The notes below the pieces were generated by a model. That model worked only from the letters and a program-made list of their open reading frames with translations. It did no database searches and was not told the DNA's origin. Shown piece by piece: positions 19,006 through 28,609 of a DNA stretch of 64,000 nt; the stretch's first letter is position 1; each line of letters opens with the position of its first letter. This DNA is from Histomonas meleagridis (taxonomy: Eukaryota > Parabasalia > Tritrichomonadida > Dientamoebidae): the NCBI GenBank assembly GCA_020186115.1, contig WSYJ01000001.1:1240001-1304000 (forward strand). The letters are read 5' to 3'. The position numbers and the translations under genes were made by a program.

Positions 19006-20340
19006 CTATTTATTAAATCTTTCTACTAATTTCTTATTTATTTCGTATTTCTCCAATATTTTTTTTGTGATTTCATTAAACATTATTTGTACATCGTTTT
19101 CATTTTTTGCAGAAACTTCGAAGTATCCGGCGATCATTTCTTCTGCTTTTTTACTTCCTTCTTCAGTTGTGACCACTTTATTCGTCAGATCGATTTTATT
19201 AGCGCATAAAACGACAATCGGATACAAAACAATTTTTCGAATTTCATTGTAATGTTTTATTACGTTTTTAAAACTATTTCTGTCATCAACAGAATAAACA
19301 ATGATAAACACTGACGTAGCCATACAATGTAATGCGCGAATATGTTTATCATTTGTTACATCCCAAACAGATAAATCAAATATCAAATTATTCATTAAAA
19401 TTTTTTTCTCATTTATTAGTGACGTTGTTTCAATATGTTCATTATTATTCCATATTAATCGTGAAATAATTGAAGTTTTACCAACATTCGAATCACCAAA
19501 TAATACAATTTTTAACTTTTGAGGATTGATAAAGATTTTCGAATTTATTATTCTCGAGTTTATTCGGCTATCAATAAATGAACTTAAAAGAATGGCATTA
19601 ATTGATGGGCGATCATTTGCATTGACAGATAACATACTTGAAATAAGATTACGTAAGTCTTGGCTGTATTGACACGGAATTGGTTCGTATTTACGTGCTT
19701 TTGAGTTTGGGCGAAATGCTTGTTGAAGTGCACACATTTCATATAAGACACAACCTAATGACCATATTTCGGATTTGTAGTCATAGTGACGTGAAGTATA
19801 CTTCAGACACTTTTTAAGTTCTGGTGACATATAATGTGGCGTTCCAGTAAAAGTTTTACATCTTTGATGAATAGTTTCTAGTATTTTGGATACGCCAAAA
19901 TCGCCAACCTTAACAATTTTGTCATGCGTTATAAATATGTTTTGAGGTTTAATATCACGATGCATGACTTTTTTATCTTGTATGTATTTAAACGCGAATA
20001 ATATCTGAATAAAATAAAATAGGATCTCATCTTCTGGCATAAGTGCATCAGATTTTTTGTATAAATTAATAATATATGATAAATCACCTCCATCTGCATA
20101 TTCCATGACAATCGAATAACTATTTTCATTTTCACAAGAACTAACAAATTTAATAATACTTGGGTGATTTAGTTTCACAAGGATATCATGTTCATTTTTG
20201 ATCTCTACGATTTCATCTTGCGAGAATGCATATCTGTATGTTTTCCTTATGAAAAAGTCCCCATCTTCGTTGACCACTTTCTCCACTGTACCGAACGCGT
20301 CCATCTTAAGCGTATCAACGACTTCGTGGACACCAGACAT
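19006..20340 (-). CDS. Protein kinase fused to Ras/Rab-like GTPase
   Basis: 444 aa from ATG at 20340. Residues ~10-255 are a NEK-like Ser/Thr kinase: Lys in FFIRKTY, HRDIKPQN, DFGVSK, SPE and a complete C-lobe; only part of the Gly-rich loop (FGTV) is present. After a short linker, residues ~276-430 are a small GTPase: P-loop GDSNVGKTS (282-290), G4 NKID (381-384) and G5 SAK (410-412). The switch II motif is altered, W-D-V-T-N-D instead of W-D-T-A-G-Q, so GTP hydrolysis may be impaired. There is no C-terminal prenylation cysteine. Both halves are in one uninterrupted frame. It is likely a signalling protein in which the GTPase controls or localises the kinase. The start is supported by a GTGGGCGCCCAC element upstream. 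Confidence 0.85.
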   Translation of the reverse strand: MSGVHEVVDTLKMDAFGTVEKVVNEDGDFFIRKTYRYAFSQDEIVEIKNEHDILVKLNHPSIIKFVSSCENENSYSIVMEYADGGDLSYIINLYKKSDALMPEDEILFYFIQILFAFKYIQDKKVMHRDIKPQNIFITHDKIVKVGDFGVSKILETIHQRCKTFTGTPHYMSPELKKCLKYTSRHYDYKSEIWSLGCVLYEMCALQQAFRPNSKARKYEPIPCQYSQDLRNLISSMLSVNANDRPSINAILLSSFIDSRINSRIINSKIFINPQKLKIVLFGDSNVGKTSIISRLIWNNNEHIETTSLINEKKILMNNLIFDLSVWDVTNDKHIRALHCMATSVFIIVYSVDDRNSFKNVIKHYNEIRKIVLYPIVVLCANKIDLTNKVVTTEEGSKKAEEMIAGYFEVSAKNENDVQIMFNEITKKILEKYEINKKLVERFNK

Positions 20341-20387
20341 CAAAAAAATGCAAAAAATGCCCACTCTGAAAAAGTGACTCACTTTTG

Positions 20388-20401
20388 AGTGGGCGCCCAC
20401 T
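20388..20401 (-). promoter_or_regulatory. Perfect palindrome AGTGGGCGCCCACT
   Basis: A 14-bp palindrome about 48-61 bases before the ATG of the kinase-GTPase gene. GAGTGAGTCACTTTTT-like and AGAGTGGGC sequences lie between it and the start. It belongs to the GGGCGCCC group seen before other genes. Confidence 0.45.
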
Positions 20402-20449
20402 TTTTATTAGAAATTCAAAGCATTCAAATTTGAAAATATTTTTACTCAT

Positions 20450-21694
20450 TTACCATTTCTTACGGGGGCAAACTTTTTCAATACGACCGAGAAGTTTCTC
20501 TTCGCCTTGTGTTTCACAGATCTTAGCAAATGCTGGGATCTTCTCAATTTCATACTCTTCAACTTCTCCGCATCTTTCTCTATAAAGTTCAATCGCATTT
20601 TCATAGCACTTCCATGGGATATTGTGTTCTGGGAAATCATTTGCAAGTTCTTTGGCATTCTCAGTGGTGAATGGTGCTAAGATACGGCTGAAGATCTTCT
20701 TTGACTTAGCACGACGACGTAATTCGTTGAACAATTCTTGTGATGCATCAATCTTTTCAAGAAGTGTGCCGGCGCTTTTAACCCTGTTCTTTAAGTAGTC
20801 AATGTATGTCTTGAGGGATGAAACATGTTCTGTTTCTTCATAGATTTCATCATTGATTTCATCAAGATTGATAGCTTCTGAAACACCAAGGAATTCTGAT
20901 ATGTCAGTGTTCTTTGGAACTTTGTGGTCACCAAAGGATTGAACTTCACTGCCGGTAACATGAGATTTGGCGTATTCAAATAATTTTTCAAGCTTGTCTT
21001 TTGGATGTTCGGTGATGTACTTAAGGAAGCTATATGTGAATTCGTTGGTACGGAATGTTTGAATGGTTGAGTCATAAGCATATGAATATGATGATTCATT
21101 GGCATTAGCAGCACAAAGTGATGTAACATCGCTGATACCTTCAAGTTCACGAGCAACAGAGCCAGAGTAACATGCTTCAAGGTTGACAAAGAGCTTCTTG
21201 AATAAATGCTTCTTCTTCATTTCAAGAATGGCTTCCTTTAATTTGGCTGCTGAAAGATATGGACCATTACCTTTTGGCATGCAAAGGAATCCACGAGTAC
21301 CATGATCATTGTAGAAGAAGAAAACATTATCCTTCTTTGTGGACTTGAGAACTTTTGGTGCTGTAGCTGTTGGTGTTCCTGTGAGAACAGAGATAACATT
21401 TGCGGTGGTAACGTTTTCACCTCTGTAGTCAATTGCTTCACGACCTGGATATACGTTAATATTCTTTCTCAAGTTGAATATTTTACCTGGGACTGGGTTT
21501 TCTGGGTGATTGATGATATCATCGTATGCAAAGGTAATGATGTTTTCCTTCTTGAATCCACGATCAATGAGAATTTGGTATGTTTGGAAAATATCTGATT
21601 GGTGGCGATAATTCCTATATTCTTTTGAGCCTGCGACTAAGACAGCCCAGTTTTCTGATGCTACGAGCTGGGCTAATGAAATCAGAAAGAACAT
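20450..21694 (-). CDS. Legumain-like asparaginyl endopeptidase (C13)
   Basis: 414 aa from ATG 21694, which opens a signal peptide (MFFLISLAQLVAS) followed by NWAVLVAGS, the typical first strand of family C13. The catalytic His is in FFFYNDHGT (His ~131) and the catalytic Cys in VNLEACYSGS (Cys ~175). The C-terminal third is the helical prodomain-like extension, with several Cys. Known trichomonad legumains are lysosomal or surface/secreted proteases and are also relatives of GPI-transamidase. No GPI or membrane segment is seen at the C-terminus, so this is the soluble type. TTTGACAAACGATAGG with TCAATCTTC just before the ATG looks like a Myb-type box plus initiator. Confidence 0.9.
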   Translation of the reverse strand: MFFLISLAQLVASENWAVLVAGSKEYRNYRHQSDIFQTYQILIDRGFKKENIITFAYDDIINHPENPVPGKIFNLRKNINVYPGREAIDYRGENVTTANVISVLTGTPTATAPKVLKSTKKDNVFFFYNDHGTRGFLCMPKGNGPYLSAAKLKEAILEMKKKHLFKKLFVNLEACYSGSVARELEGISDVTSLCAANANESSYSYAYDSTIQTFRTNEFTYSFLKYITEHPKDKLEKLFEYAKSHVTGSEVQSFGDHKVPKNTDISEFLGVSEAINLDEINDEIYEETEHVSSLKTYIDYLKNRVKSAGTLLEKIDASQELFNELRRRAKSKKIFSRILAPFTTENAKELANDFPEHNIPWKCYENAIELYRERCGEVEEYEIEKIPAFAKICETQGEEKLLGRIEKVCPRKKW

Positions 21695-22334
21695 TTTGAA
21701 GATTGACCTATCGTTTGTCAAATGACAACCATTTGTCATATTCAAATGAAAAATAACGGTTTGTATTCAAGGCCACGGTTTTTGATTCAATCTGAATAAA
21801 ATTTCATCGAACCATTCTCAAAAAATTTGGCAGCTTTATTTTTCACCCAAGAACGATACAATACCGTTATCGTAAAAACATTTAATACTTTTCATGCTCT
21901 TTCGACTCATTTAAATACTTATGATGTTTAACTTTAGTTAAAAAGAGACCATATATTGACATTCATTATAGTAACCATAATCATTTTTATAAATATCAAT
22001 AATAATAAAAAAATAAAATGCATTTTATATCTATTAAAAATGAAAATAGATAACTTTTATGATATTTATAAATAAATCTTTTTTTAGCAATTTTGAATTA
22101 AGTAAAACCAAATTTGGTCAGTTACACATCGAACTGTTCATGTACGGAGAAATATACGCTAGATAATTTAAAAAAAAAAAAATCAAAGATTTTTAAGGTC
22201 CCAATAACTAATAATTCTTTTCTATAAACAAAAATATTTGTAGATGAAAGCATGGAAGAAATTTGGAATATTTCAGATACTTTGTTCGAACAAAGTTTCA
22301 AAAATTGAATTTGTATATACAATTCACTGCGTTT
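21695..22334. other. Intergenic spacer between divergent genes
   Basis: AT-rich. Contains promoter elements of the legumain gene at its left end and of uL24 at its right end. No further gene seen. Confidence 0.5.
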
Positions 22335-22354
22335 GTTTGGTCTGGCCTTTTCCA
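22335..22354 (+). promoter_or_regulatory. Ribosomal-protein type start element
   Basis: GTTTGGTCTGGCCTTTTCCA ends directly at the uL24 ATG. The uS8 gene has an almost identical string (GTTTGGTCTGCCTTTCGA) in the same place. The CCTTT core agrees with the M5-type motif reported around transcription starts of trichomonad genes. The leader would be only a few bases. Confidence 0.65.
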
Positions 22355-22765
22355 ATGAAGACAAATCCATTTGTCTCTTCCCAAGCTCGTAAGGTTCGCA
22401 AAGCTTTCTTCAACGCTACAAAGGAAGAAAAGCATATTGCCATGAGCTCACCACTTAGCAAAGATCTTCAAAAGCAATACGGAATCAAACGTCTTCCAAT
22501 CCGTCGTGATGATGAAGTTGAAGTTGTACGTGGTCAGATGAAGAAGCGCACAGGTCGCGTTGTTGCAGTCAAACTTTCAACAATGCGCATTAACATTGAA
22601 TCAGTCACAAAGCAAAAGATCAGCAATGAAACAGTCTTCATCCCAATCCATCCATCAAACGTTGTCATTACTAAGATAAAGATGGACAAGTACCGTAAAA
22701 ACCTTATTGAAAAGAAACGCCAAAATCGTGAAAAGGCACTTCAAAAGCTTGGCCGTGCTAAGTAA
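22355..22765 (+). CDS. RPL26: Ribosomal protein uL24 (L26)
   Basis: 136 aa. The N-terminus MKTNPFVSSQARKVRKAFFN, then APLSKDL-like SSPLSKDLQKQYGIKRLPIR and the KOW motif DDEVEVVRGQMKKRTGRVV are diagnostic of eukaryotic L26, a 60S subunit protein near the peptide exit tunnel. The length fits the family. I chose the ATG at 22355, not the upstream in-frame extension, because conserved homology starts here and the ribosomal start element abuts it. Confidence 0.95.
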   Translation: MKTNPFVSSQARKVRKAFFNATKEEKHIAMSSPLSKDLQKQYGIKRLPIRRDDEVEVVRGQMKKRTGRVVAVKLSTMRINIESVTKQKISNETVFIPIHPSNVVITKIKMDKYRKNLIEKKRQNREKALQKLGRAK

Positions 22766-22887
22766 ATAATTTGGTAATCTTGAATATTCTGTTTTTTCTT
22801 TTTATTTATGATTAATTACAAGATAAATCGATTTTTCTTCTTAAAAAGGAAAGTGACGAGCTAAACGTTCAACAAAAGTGACTATAA

Positions 22888-23541
22888 ATGCAAGCAGACA
22901 CACAACTTCAAAACCAATGCTTAGCAATTACTAAGGAAATAAAAAACAACCCATTATCTTACTGGTTTCGTGAGCCATTCCGTGCCGAAAAGCATACTAT
23001 GGATGAATATTTTTCAATAATTCATAATCCAATGGATCTAACAACAATTCAAGATAAGCTTGAAAACAACATGTATGCTAACTTTGAGGCTTGGGCTAGT
23101 GACATGGATTTAATTTTTGAAAATGCAATTACATATAATACACCTGAAAGTCTTGTCGGTGGAATAGGCGAATACTTAAGGAGGGTTGTAAATAAAAAAG
23201 TAGAAGAAATTAGAATGCATAATTCTCGAAATTATGAAAATCGTTTATTTGAATTAATTAAAGCAGCCAACAAAATTCTTGAAAACCCTCCTCCTTCAAT
23301 GAAAGCAAAAGTGATTCATAGTAAAGAAATAAGTTCTATTGAAAACTTTAGCAAGACAAGAATTGAACAATTGATTCGTTCATTAAACACACTTCTTAAC
23401 GATGGTAAACTTAACCAAATTTTAGAAGTACTTAAAAACGCAGGAGAAGAAGTTGATCTTAATGGAACACAGACGGACATTGATCTTGCTGGAATCAGCA
23501 GGAAAGCACTTCATGCATTAGAAAAGTTTGTTAAAAAATAA
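22888..23541 (+). CDS. Bromodomain protein with NET-like tail
   Basis: 217 aa. The bromodomain occupies about residues 10-110: YWFREPFRAEKHTMDEYFSI, NPMDLTTIQDKLENNMY, and the acetyl-lysine contact motif NAITYNTPES. The C-terminal ~75 residues (KTRIEQLIRSLNTLLNDGKL ... TDIDLAGISRKALHALEKF) resemble the NET (extraterminal) domain of BET proteins. It would read acetylated histones and recruit transcription factors. It is short and has only one bromodomain, like other protist BET proteins. Start at the only suitable ATG, 123 bases after uL24. Confidence 0.88.
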   Translation: MQADTQLQNQCLAITKEIKNNPLSYWFREPFRAEKHTMDEYFSIIHNPMDLTTIQDKLENNMYANFEAWASDMDLIFENAITYNTPESLVGGIGEYLRRVVNKKVEEIRMHNSRNYENRLFELIKAANKILENPPPSMKAKVIHSKEISSIENFSKTRIEQLIRSLNTLLNDGKLNQILEVLKNAGEEVDLNGTQTDIDLAGISRKALHALEKFVKK

Positions 23542-23604
23542 TTATTTTGTTCTTAGTTAAATTTTTCTTTTTTAAATTTTCTTATTTATCAAAACTTTGA
23601 TATT

Positions 23605-23612
23605 TAACGGTC
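23605..23612 (+). promoter_or_regulatory. Myb-like box TAACGGTC before the PARP gene
   Basis: TAACGGTC lies about 95 bases before the preferred ATG (23708) but only 12 bases before an in-frame ATG at 23624, so it bears on the choice of start. Confidence 0.4.
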
Positions 23613-23707
23613 AACTTATAACTATGACCATTCAAATATTTCAAGAAAACTCCATCGTTTTTAGAGAAACATTCAATGGAAACTACGGTTATTCATCATG
23701 TCAAAAA

Positions 23708-25453
23708 ATGTCTGAAGAATTCTACGAAGGCGATGAGAACTATGATGGTGCATACTATAATGAGGAAGATTTCTATGAAGGAGATGAGTTTTATGGTGAT
23801 GAGAACTATGAAAATGAAATATATGATGATGAAATGACAAATGAACCGAGTGTTGAATTCGAGGTTACATATGAAGAAGACCCACGCCAAATACAACTAC
23901 TGACAATGGTTCAAACATTCAAAGCCTTTATTTTTGATTCTATTGCAGATTTTAATATTGTCAATTCAACAATTGAAATTGAACTCCCACGCTCAATATT
24001 ACCACTATCCCTTCAATGTGTATATGGGTTTTTGGTTGATGATATATTATTTAAAGTTCATCTTGAATTAAATAGTTATCGATGGGATATTCTACCCAAA
24101 CGCATTCAAATCACACACCCTTTTTACGGCGAAATTTTTGTAGGGAAAGCATTAATGGCACAAGCTGCAAATGATTTCTTTAGCGTTGGTTATAAACCGC
24201 GAAATTATTATCGGTGCTCCAAATTTATTTTATGCTCATCCACACAAGCTGATCGCAAGTTAATGAGACAATTAATGGAGAAAGAACATTTATCTGAGCA
24301 ACAAGCTCAACGTGCATTATCATTATGTAAAAACGATTATAGAAAAGCAGCCCAATTAATGCGCACGGGTGAAATTCCACCTGGCATAGGTGATAATGTT
24401 AGCCCACAACAATTTGCGTCATATTCACAAAATCCATTATTATATTTAATTATTGAATTATGTGAATGCTTATTTGATTTACAAGATCATTGTTGTTTAT
24501 GTCGTAAGCGTATTTCACGTGGTCTTAAGCCGGCTGCCTGTAATAATGATTTATGTAAATTCCAATTTTCAACCATTGGTATTGGGGTATCAGTTGTATC
24601 AGAACTAAAACGTGATCCACGAGCAGCCGACCTCTTAATTTCGATATTTTCTGCAGCATTTGATACTCAATTTTGTACGCCAGCACCAGATGATTTCACC
24701 ACGCAAGAAATCCGAACAATCTTAAACTCGTTACCTCCATGTCAAGAAATGGCCACCTTCCAAACTGACCAAGCTTTAGCGAGCCTGATCTCATTGAGAG
24801 GTTTACAACTTGTACGATGGATTCTATTATCGTGCCGATCACATTTGATATCTTTGCCACCCGAGATGGAAATTCCAATGTTCAAAGGAAGTCAGCAGTT
24901 TATGACGTTAGTCTCTTCACCAGAGGCAGAAGGAGCTTTCCAAAGTCTTAAGGAGACATACAAAGGAAGTATCTTTTTGTTCCATGGCTCACATGCAGAA
25001 CGATGGCATTCCATCATTCGTAATGGGTTGAAGAATGCGACTGGTACAAAGTTACAAGCGAATGGATCAGCATTAGGTGATGGTATATACTTTGCAAAAG
25101 AGTCAGGTACTTCATGGGGATATTCACATAGCAAAAACAATTTATATAAGTCATCAATCATCGGAAAGAGTTTACATATAATTTCATTATGTGAAATCGC
25201 TAATTTACCAATGAACCAAAATATTAAAGTGAAGTATCCGGTGTTTAATGAAGATGGCTCAGTCACTTATAAGGAAAGCGCAGGATTCTTAAAGGACCAT
25301 GGATGGGCGCACACGCTGACAATCGAAGAAGCCTGCATCGTAAGGTTCTTGTTCGTGGGCGGCAACTTTAATGTAAACGCGTTGACGAAACCGCCAAAAA
25401 ATGTGCCGTCATTGAAATCCGTTTTGGATTACCAAATGAGAAAATATTTGTAA
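23708..25453 (+). CDS. Poly/mono-ADP-ribosyltransferase (PARP), PARP6/8-like
   Basis: 581 aa from ATG 23708; an in-frame ATG at 23624 would add 28 residues. The N-terminus is a Glu/Asp/Tyr repeat (EGDENYDGAYYNEEDFYEGD and similar). Then come a UBC/RWD-like region, a UBA-type helix bundle (LSEQQAQRALSLCKNDYRKA) and a Cys-rich knuckle (CCLCRKRI, ACNNDLCKF). The C-terminal PARP domain has FHGSHAERWHSIIRNGLKN, GSALGDGIYFAKESGTSWGY and a final strand ACIVRF. His and Tyr of the H-Y-E triad are present; the third position is not a clear Glu, so mono-ADP-ribosylation is more likely than chain synthesis. Overall order and motifs fit the PARP6/8 group. Confidence 0.85.
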   Translation: MSEEFYEGDENYDGAYYNEEDFYEGDEFYGDENYENEIYDDEMTNEPSVEFEVTYEEDPRQIQLLTMVQTFKAFIFDSIADFNIVNSTIEIELPRSILPLSLQCVYGFLVDDILFKVHLELNSYRWDILPKRIQITHPFYGEIFVGKALMAQAANDFFSVGYKPRNYYRCSKFILCSSTQADRKLMRQLMEKEHLSEQQAQRALSLCKNDYRKAAQLMRTGEIPPGIGDNVSPQQFASYSQNPLLYLIIELCECLFDLQDHCCLCRKRISRGLKPAACNNDLCKFQFSTIGIGVSVVSELKRDPRAADLLISIFSAAFDTQFCTPAPDDFTTQEIRTILNSLPPCQEMATFQTDQALASLISLRGLQLVRWILLSCRSHLISLPPEMEIPMFKGSQQFMTLVSSPEAEGAFQSLKETYKGSIFLFHGSHAERWHSIIRNGLKNATGTKLQANGSALGDGIYFAKESGTSWGYSHSKNNLYKSSIIGKSLHIISLCEIANLPMNQNIKVKYPVFNEDGSVTYKESAGFLKDHGWAHTLTIEEACIVRFLFVGGNFNVNALTKPPKNVPSLKSVLDYQMRKYL

Positions 25454-26660
25454 AAAATAAAATGACCAAAACGATATCTTATTTTTGTGAATGAGAAATC
25501 TGAAGATATGGCGAAGGCAAAAGCTGTTTGATTCCATGCGGCTGAAGAAGATATTTGATAAAATGAAGAAGATTTCAATATTGGATGGTGATAAAAATGA
25601 AAATTCCTTAAATGAAAGTATTCTCGAAAAAGCATTTGAGTGATATACAATGATATGATTTAACATTGATTCAGAAAACTACGTTGGTAATATAGTTTTT
25701 TTATAGGTTGTTAAAAAGATTCTATGAATGACATTCTTATCATTGTAGACAGCTTTTCATGGCGCCTTTATAGATAAAATTATGTAATTCAATTTGAATT
25801 TATTTAATGATAAAATATAGCTTTGAATGTTACTTGCTTCATTAATTTCTGAGATTGCACCAATCTCCAATCATGTCAGTGATAATGGTTACTCTTTACA
25901 CATAAGCTAAATCTTTGGTTAATAGAACTTGTTTATACCTTCCAAGAATACACTTAACTCACAAAAAGATGTGACTGAAAGATTAATGATTCATACTTTC
26001 ATGACCTTAATATGTGTGATTGGAAAATAATTATTTAATGATTATCATATGAGAAAACAACTCTAATTTTTCTTAAGTTAAACATAAAAGTCACATTTGT
26101 TGGTAGTATGAAGTTGAATATAAAACATGATCTAAGAAATAATTAGTTTATCAACATAGACATGTCTATCAATAATTTGCAAAACATAGTGGTGACAATC
26201 AATAATATATTTAGAGTAAATATTCAAACCGAATTGTACAATGTGTAGAAAGACCATTTGGTGAATGCTTATATTAGATTTATTAAAAGAAAGATGCACC
26301 AGTTAGTTAACACAATTTCAATATTCTTTGATTACTTCTGCTTCTATAAGTGGAAAAATTGTTTCTCAAATTGAAACTGAAAAAAATTCCAAAATTTTGG
26401 CTCTAAATGGTATTTATTAATTAAATCATCATTACAATATAGAAAATTTCACAAAACTTCTGATTTACGAATGCTTATAATTTCTGCTCATTTTTCGATA
26501 TCAAATAGAGTTTATTTCATTGCTTTGTTTATTATTCAATACACGTATTAAAAAAAATTTATTAAAATAACAAGAAAATATTTTGCGTGTATTATCATAT
26601 CAAAATCTGGAGGAGAGTTTGATCAGCATTGCTGAATTTTGACTTTTACTGGGATTTGTG
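25454..26660. other. 1.2-kb spacer, no gene seen
   Basis: AT-rich with no convincing coding frame. A single ATGGCGCCTTTAT occurs near 25759. Confidence 0.55.
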
Positions 26661-26668
26661 TAACGGTT
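26661..26668 (+). promoter_or_regulatory. Myb-like box TAACGGTT before acid phosphatase
   Basis: TAACGGTT is about 50 bases before the ATG; TTTCATTAAC nearer the start is compatible with an initiator. Confidence 0.45.
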
Positions 26669-26717
26669 TTCATCGTTTTCTTTTGAAAAAGTTTCATTAA
26701 CAAAATACAGATTTTTG

Positions 26718-27833
26718 ATGGTTTTTACTCCTTGTTTTGCACAGCCAAGGGTTCCACCAGTTGTTCCAAATGCAACTTTGCTAACCCTTCTTCTTTTCAC
26801 TCGCCATGGTGCGAGGGTTCCATTTCAACATTGGGAAAGTCCAGATGTTAAATATGAATGGCATTGTGGGGAAAACTATTATAAAAGAAATCATAGGATT
26901 CCACTCGTTAATGGTGTTCCTACTAATTTTTCATATAACTCTTCTGAAAAACATTCTTTTGGGCCTTCATGCAATGATGGTTCTCTTCTTGATCAAGGTG
27001 TTCAACAACACATTAACCTTGGCGCTTCTTTCCGTAAATATCTTGTTGATCAAACACATCTTTTACCTGAACAATTTAACTCTCAATTAATTTATGTACG
27101 TTCTTCATATGCACTACGTTGTATAGAATCCGGTGTTGCTTTCATAGATGGCTTGTACCCACCACTTTCTGAAGGGGAAACCCTTTATGTTAAAACAAAT
27201 GATCCAGATAATGAACCTCTTTCACCAAGTCCGACAATCTTTAAGAAGAAAATAATAGAGTTTCGCGATACAGACTATGTTAAAAATCACATTGAACGCT
27301 TTGATCGCATGATGCAACCTGTTGCTGATTATTTCAATATCACATTTCATGACCCTTTTGAGAAAATTTTACTTGGTGACTTTGTTAACACTTTTAGATG
27401 TAATGAGCAGCCATATCCAAATGATCTTGTTGATCCTCTTTTGGATATGATGCTGAACGATAGCGCGGTTTTTGTTGATGGGTTTCCGCGATATGTTCAA
27501 CCAGACACCGACAAGCCTCTTATTGAGCTTCTTTTGAATGAGATTGACGCATTTTATAGCGGAAATAAGAAGAGCAAGTTTACATTATTGAGTGGACATG
27601 ACATGACATTAGCAATTTTATTGTTTGGAATTGGATGTGAAGAATTGGATGTTCCTCCACCATTTGCTTCACACATTTCTGTTGAGATATGGAGATTGGA
27701 AAACATAGATTACATAAGGTTTGTGTTCAATGGGGATATTATTCCTTTGAAAGGAAAAGATATGATTCCATATAAAGAATTTAAAGAAGAAATGAATAGA
27801 AAATACCAAAACAATGTAACACAAGAACTTTAA
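26718..27833 (+). CDS. Histidine acid phosphatase
   Basis: 371 aa. The phosphate-binding RHGARVPF (Arg ~29) with the nucleophilic His and the distal SGHDMT (His-Asp ~294-295) define the branch-2 histidine phosphatase family of lysosomal/prostatic type. The core length is normal. The N-terminus is short: only ~24 residues precede the catalytic loop, and a classical signal peptide is not obvious, although the family is usually secreted or lysosomal and several N-x-S/T sites (NATLL, NFSYNSS) are present. The Myb-like box at 26661 argues that the ATG at 26718 is nonetheless the true start. Confidence 0.88.
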   Translation: MVFTPCFAQPRVPPVVPNATLLTLLLFTRHGARVPFQHWESPDVKYEWHCGENYYKRNHRIPLVNGVPTNFSYNSSEKHSFGPSCNDGSLLDQGVQQHINLGASFRKYLVDQTHLLPEQFNSQLIYVRSSYALRCIESGVAFIDGLYPPLSEGETLYVKTNDPDNEPLSPSPTIFKKKIIEFRDTDYVKNHIERFDRMMQPVADYFNITFHDPFEKILLGDFVNTFRCNEQPYPNDLVDPLLDMMLNDSAVFVDGFPRYVQPDTDKPLIELLLNEIDAFYSGNKKSKFTLLSGHDMTLAILLFGIGCEELDVPPPFASHISVEIWRLENIDYIRFVFNGDIIPLKGKDMIPYKEFKEEMNRKYQNNVTQEL

Positions 27834-27981
27834 TTGTAAAAAATTTCATTTATTAATTTTTTTATTAATAAAAAAATGTTTTGTGTACTTTACAACATTA
27901 AATCAACAACGATATTTGAATTGTTTAGCTAAAAGTGGCTATGACAAATTTAAATTGAAAAAGATTTGTGTTGGATTTTGT

Positions 27982-27991
27982 TCACTTCATT
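27982..27991 (+). promoter_or_regulatory. Initiator TCACTTCATT before the MLF gene
   Basis: TCACTTCATT fits the trichomonad initiator pattern (TCA followed by Y-W and T-C-A-T-T) and lies 8-17 bases before the ATG at 27999. Confidence 0.6.
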
Positions 27992-27998
27992 TTTTATC

Positions 27999-28520
27999 AT
28001 GAGTAAGAAACATTTTTTTGATGATCCTTTCTTTGATGATGATGACTTTGATAAAGAGTTCAAGAAAATGGAGAAAGAAATGGGAAAGATGTTTACCGAA
28101 GAAAATGTAGAATACAAAGAAAAAAGAAGTCATAAATCAAAACCTCGTGTAGCAGAGATAGACGAAAATGGAAATGAGGTAGTGGTTGAAGAACCTGATG
28201 ATGATGACGAAGAACCAAAACAAAAAACAAAGAAAACTTATTATTACTCATCATCAACTTCTTATTCAAATTCTAATGGCGTTCAACATGCAACAAAAAA
28301 GACATATGACAGTAAATCCGGAAAGACAGAAGTAACAGAAATGAGAAAGATTGGTGATCAAGCAGTTACCAGAAAAAGAGAGATTGACAAAGATGGAAAG
28401 ATCAATGACAAGTATGATATGCTTAACCTTGATGAGAATAACGTTGGCGAATTTACTGATAAATGGGAAAAATCCAACAAAAAGACGATAGGCCACCATG
28501 ATCGTCCTCAACTCAAATGA
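27999..28520 (+). CDS. Myeloid leukaemia factor (MLF) family protein
   Basis: 173 aa. Starts MSKKHFFDDPFFDDDDFDKE, then a helix with EMGKMF, an acidic linker, and the MLF-typical beta-rich core (KKTYYYSSSTSYSNSNGVQH, ATKKTYDSKSGKTEVTEMRK, IGDQAVTRKREIDKDGK, then W-E-K near the end). The family shuttles between nucleus and cytoplasm; in protists it has been linked to stress granules and transcriptional control. The ATG at 27999 directly follows a canonical-looking initiator. Confidence 0.8.
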   Translation: MSKKHFFDDPFFDDDDFDKEFKKMEKEMGKMFTEENVEYKEKRSHKSKPRVAEIDENGNEVVVEEPDDDDEEPKQKTKKTYYYSSSTSYSNSNGVQHATKKTYDSKSGKTEVTEMRKIGDQAVTRKREIDKDGKINDKYDMLNLDENNVGEFTDKWEKSNKKTIGHHDRPQLK

Positions 28521-28609
28521 AAGTAAACCATTTAAATAAAATTTTAAACATTTAAAATTCTAATTGAAAGTTTGATGTTGGTTTGATGTTCTAACATAAA
28601 AATATTTTA

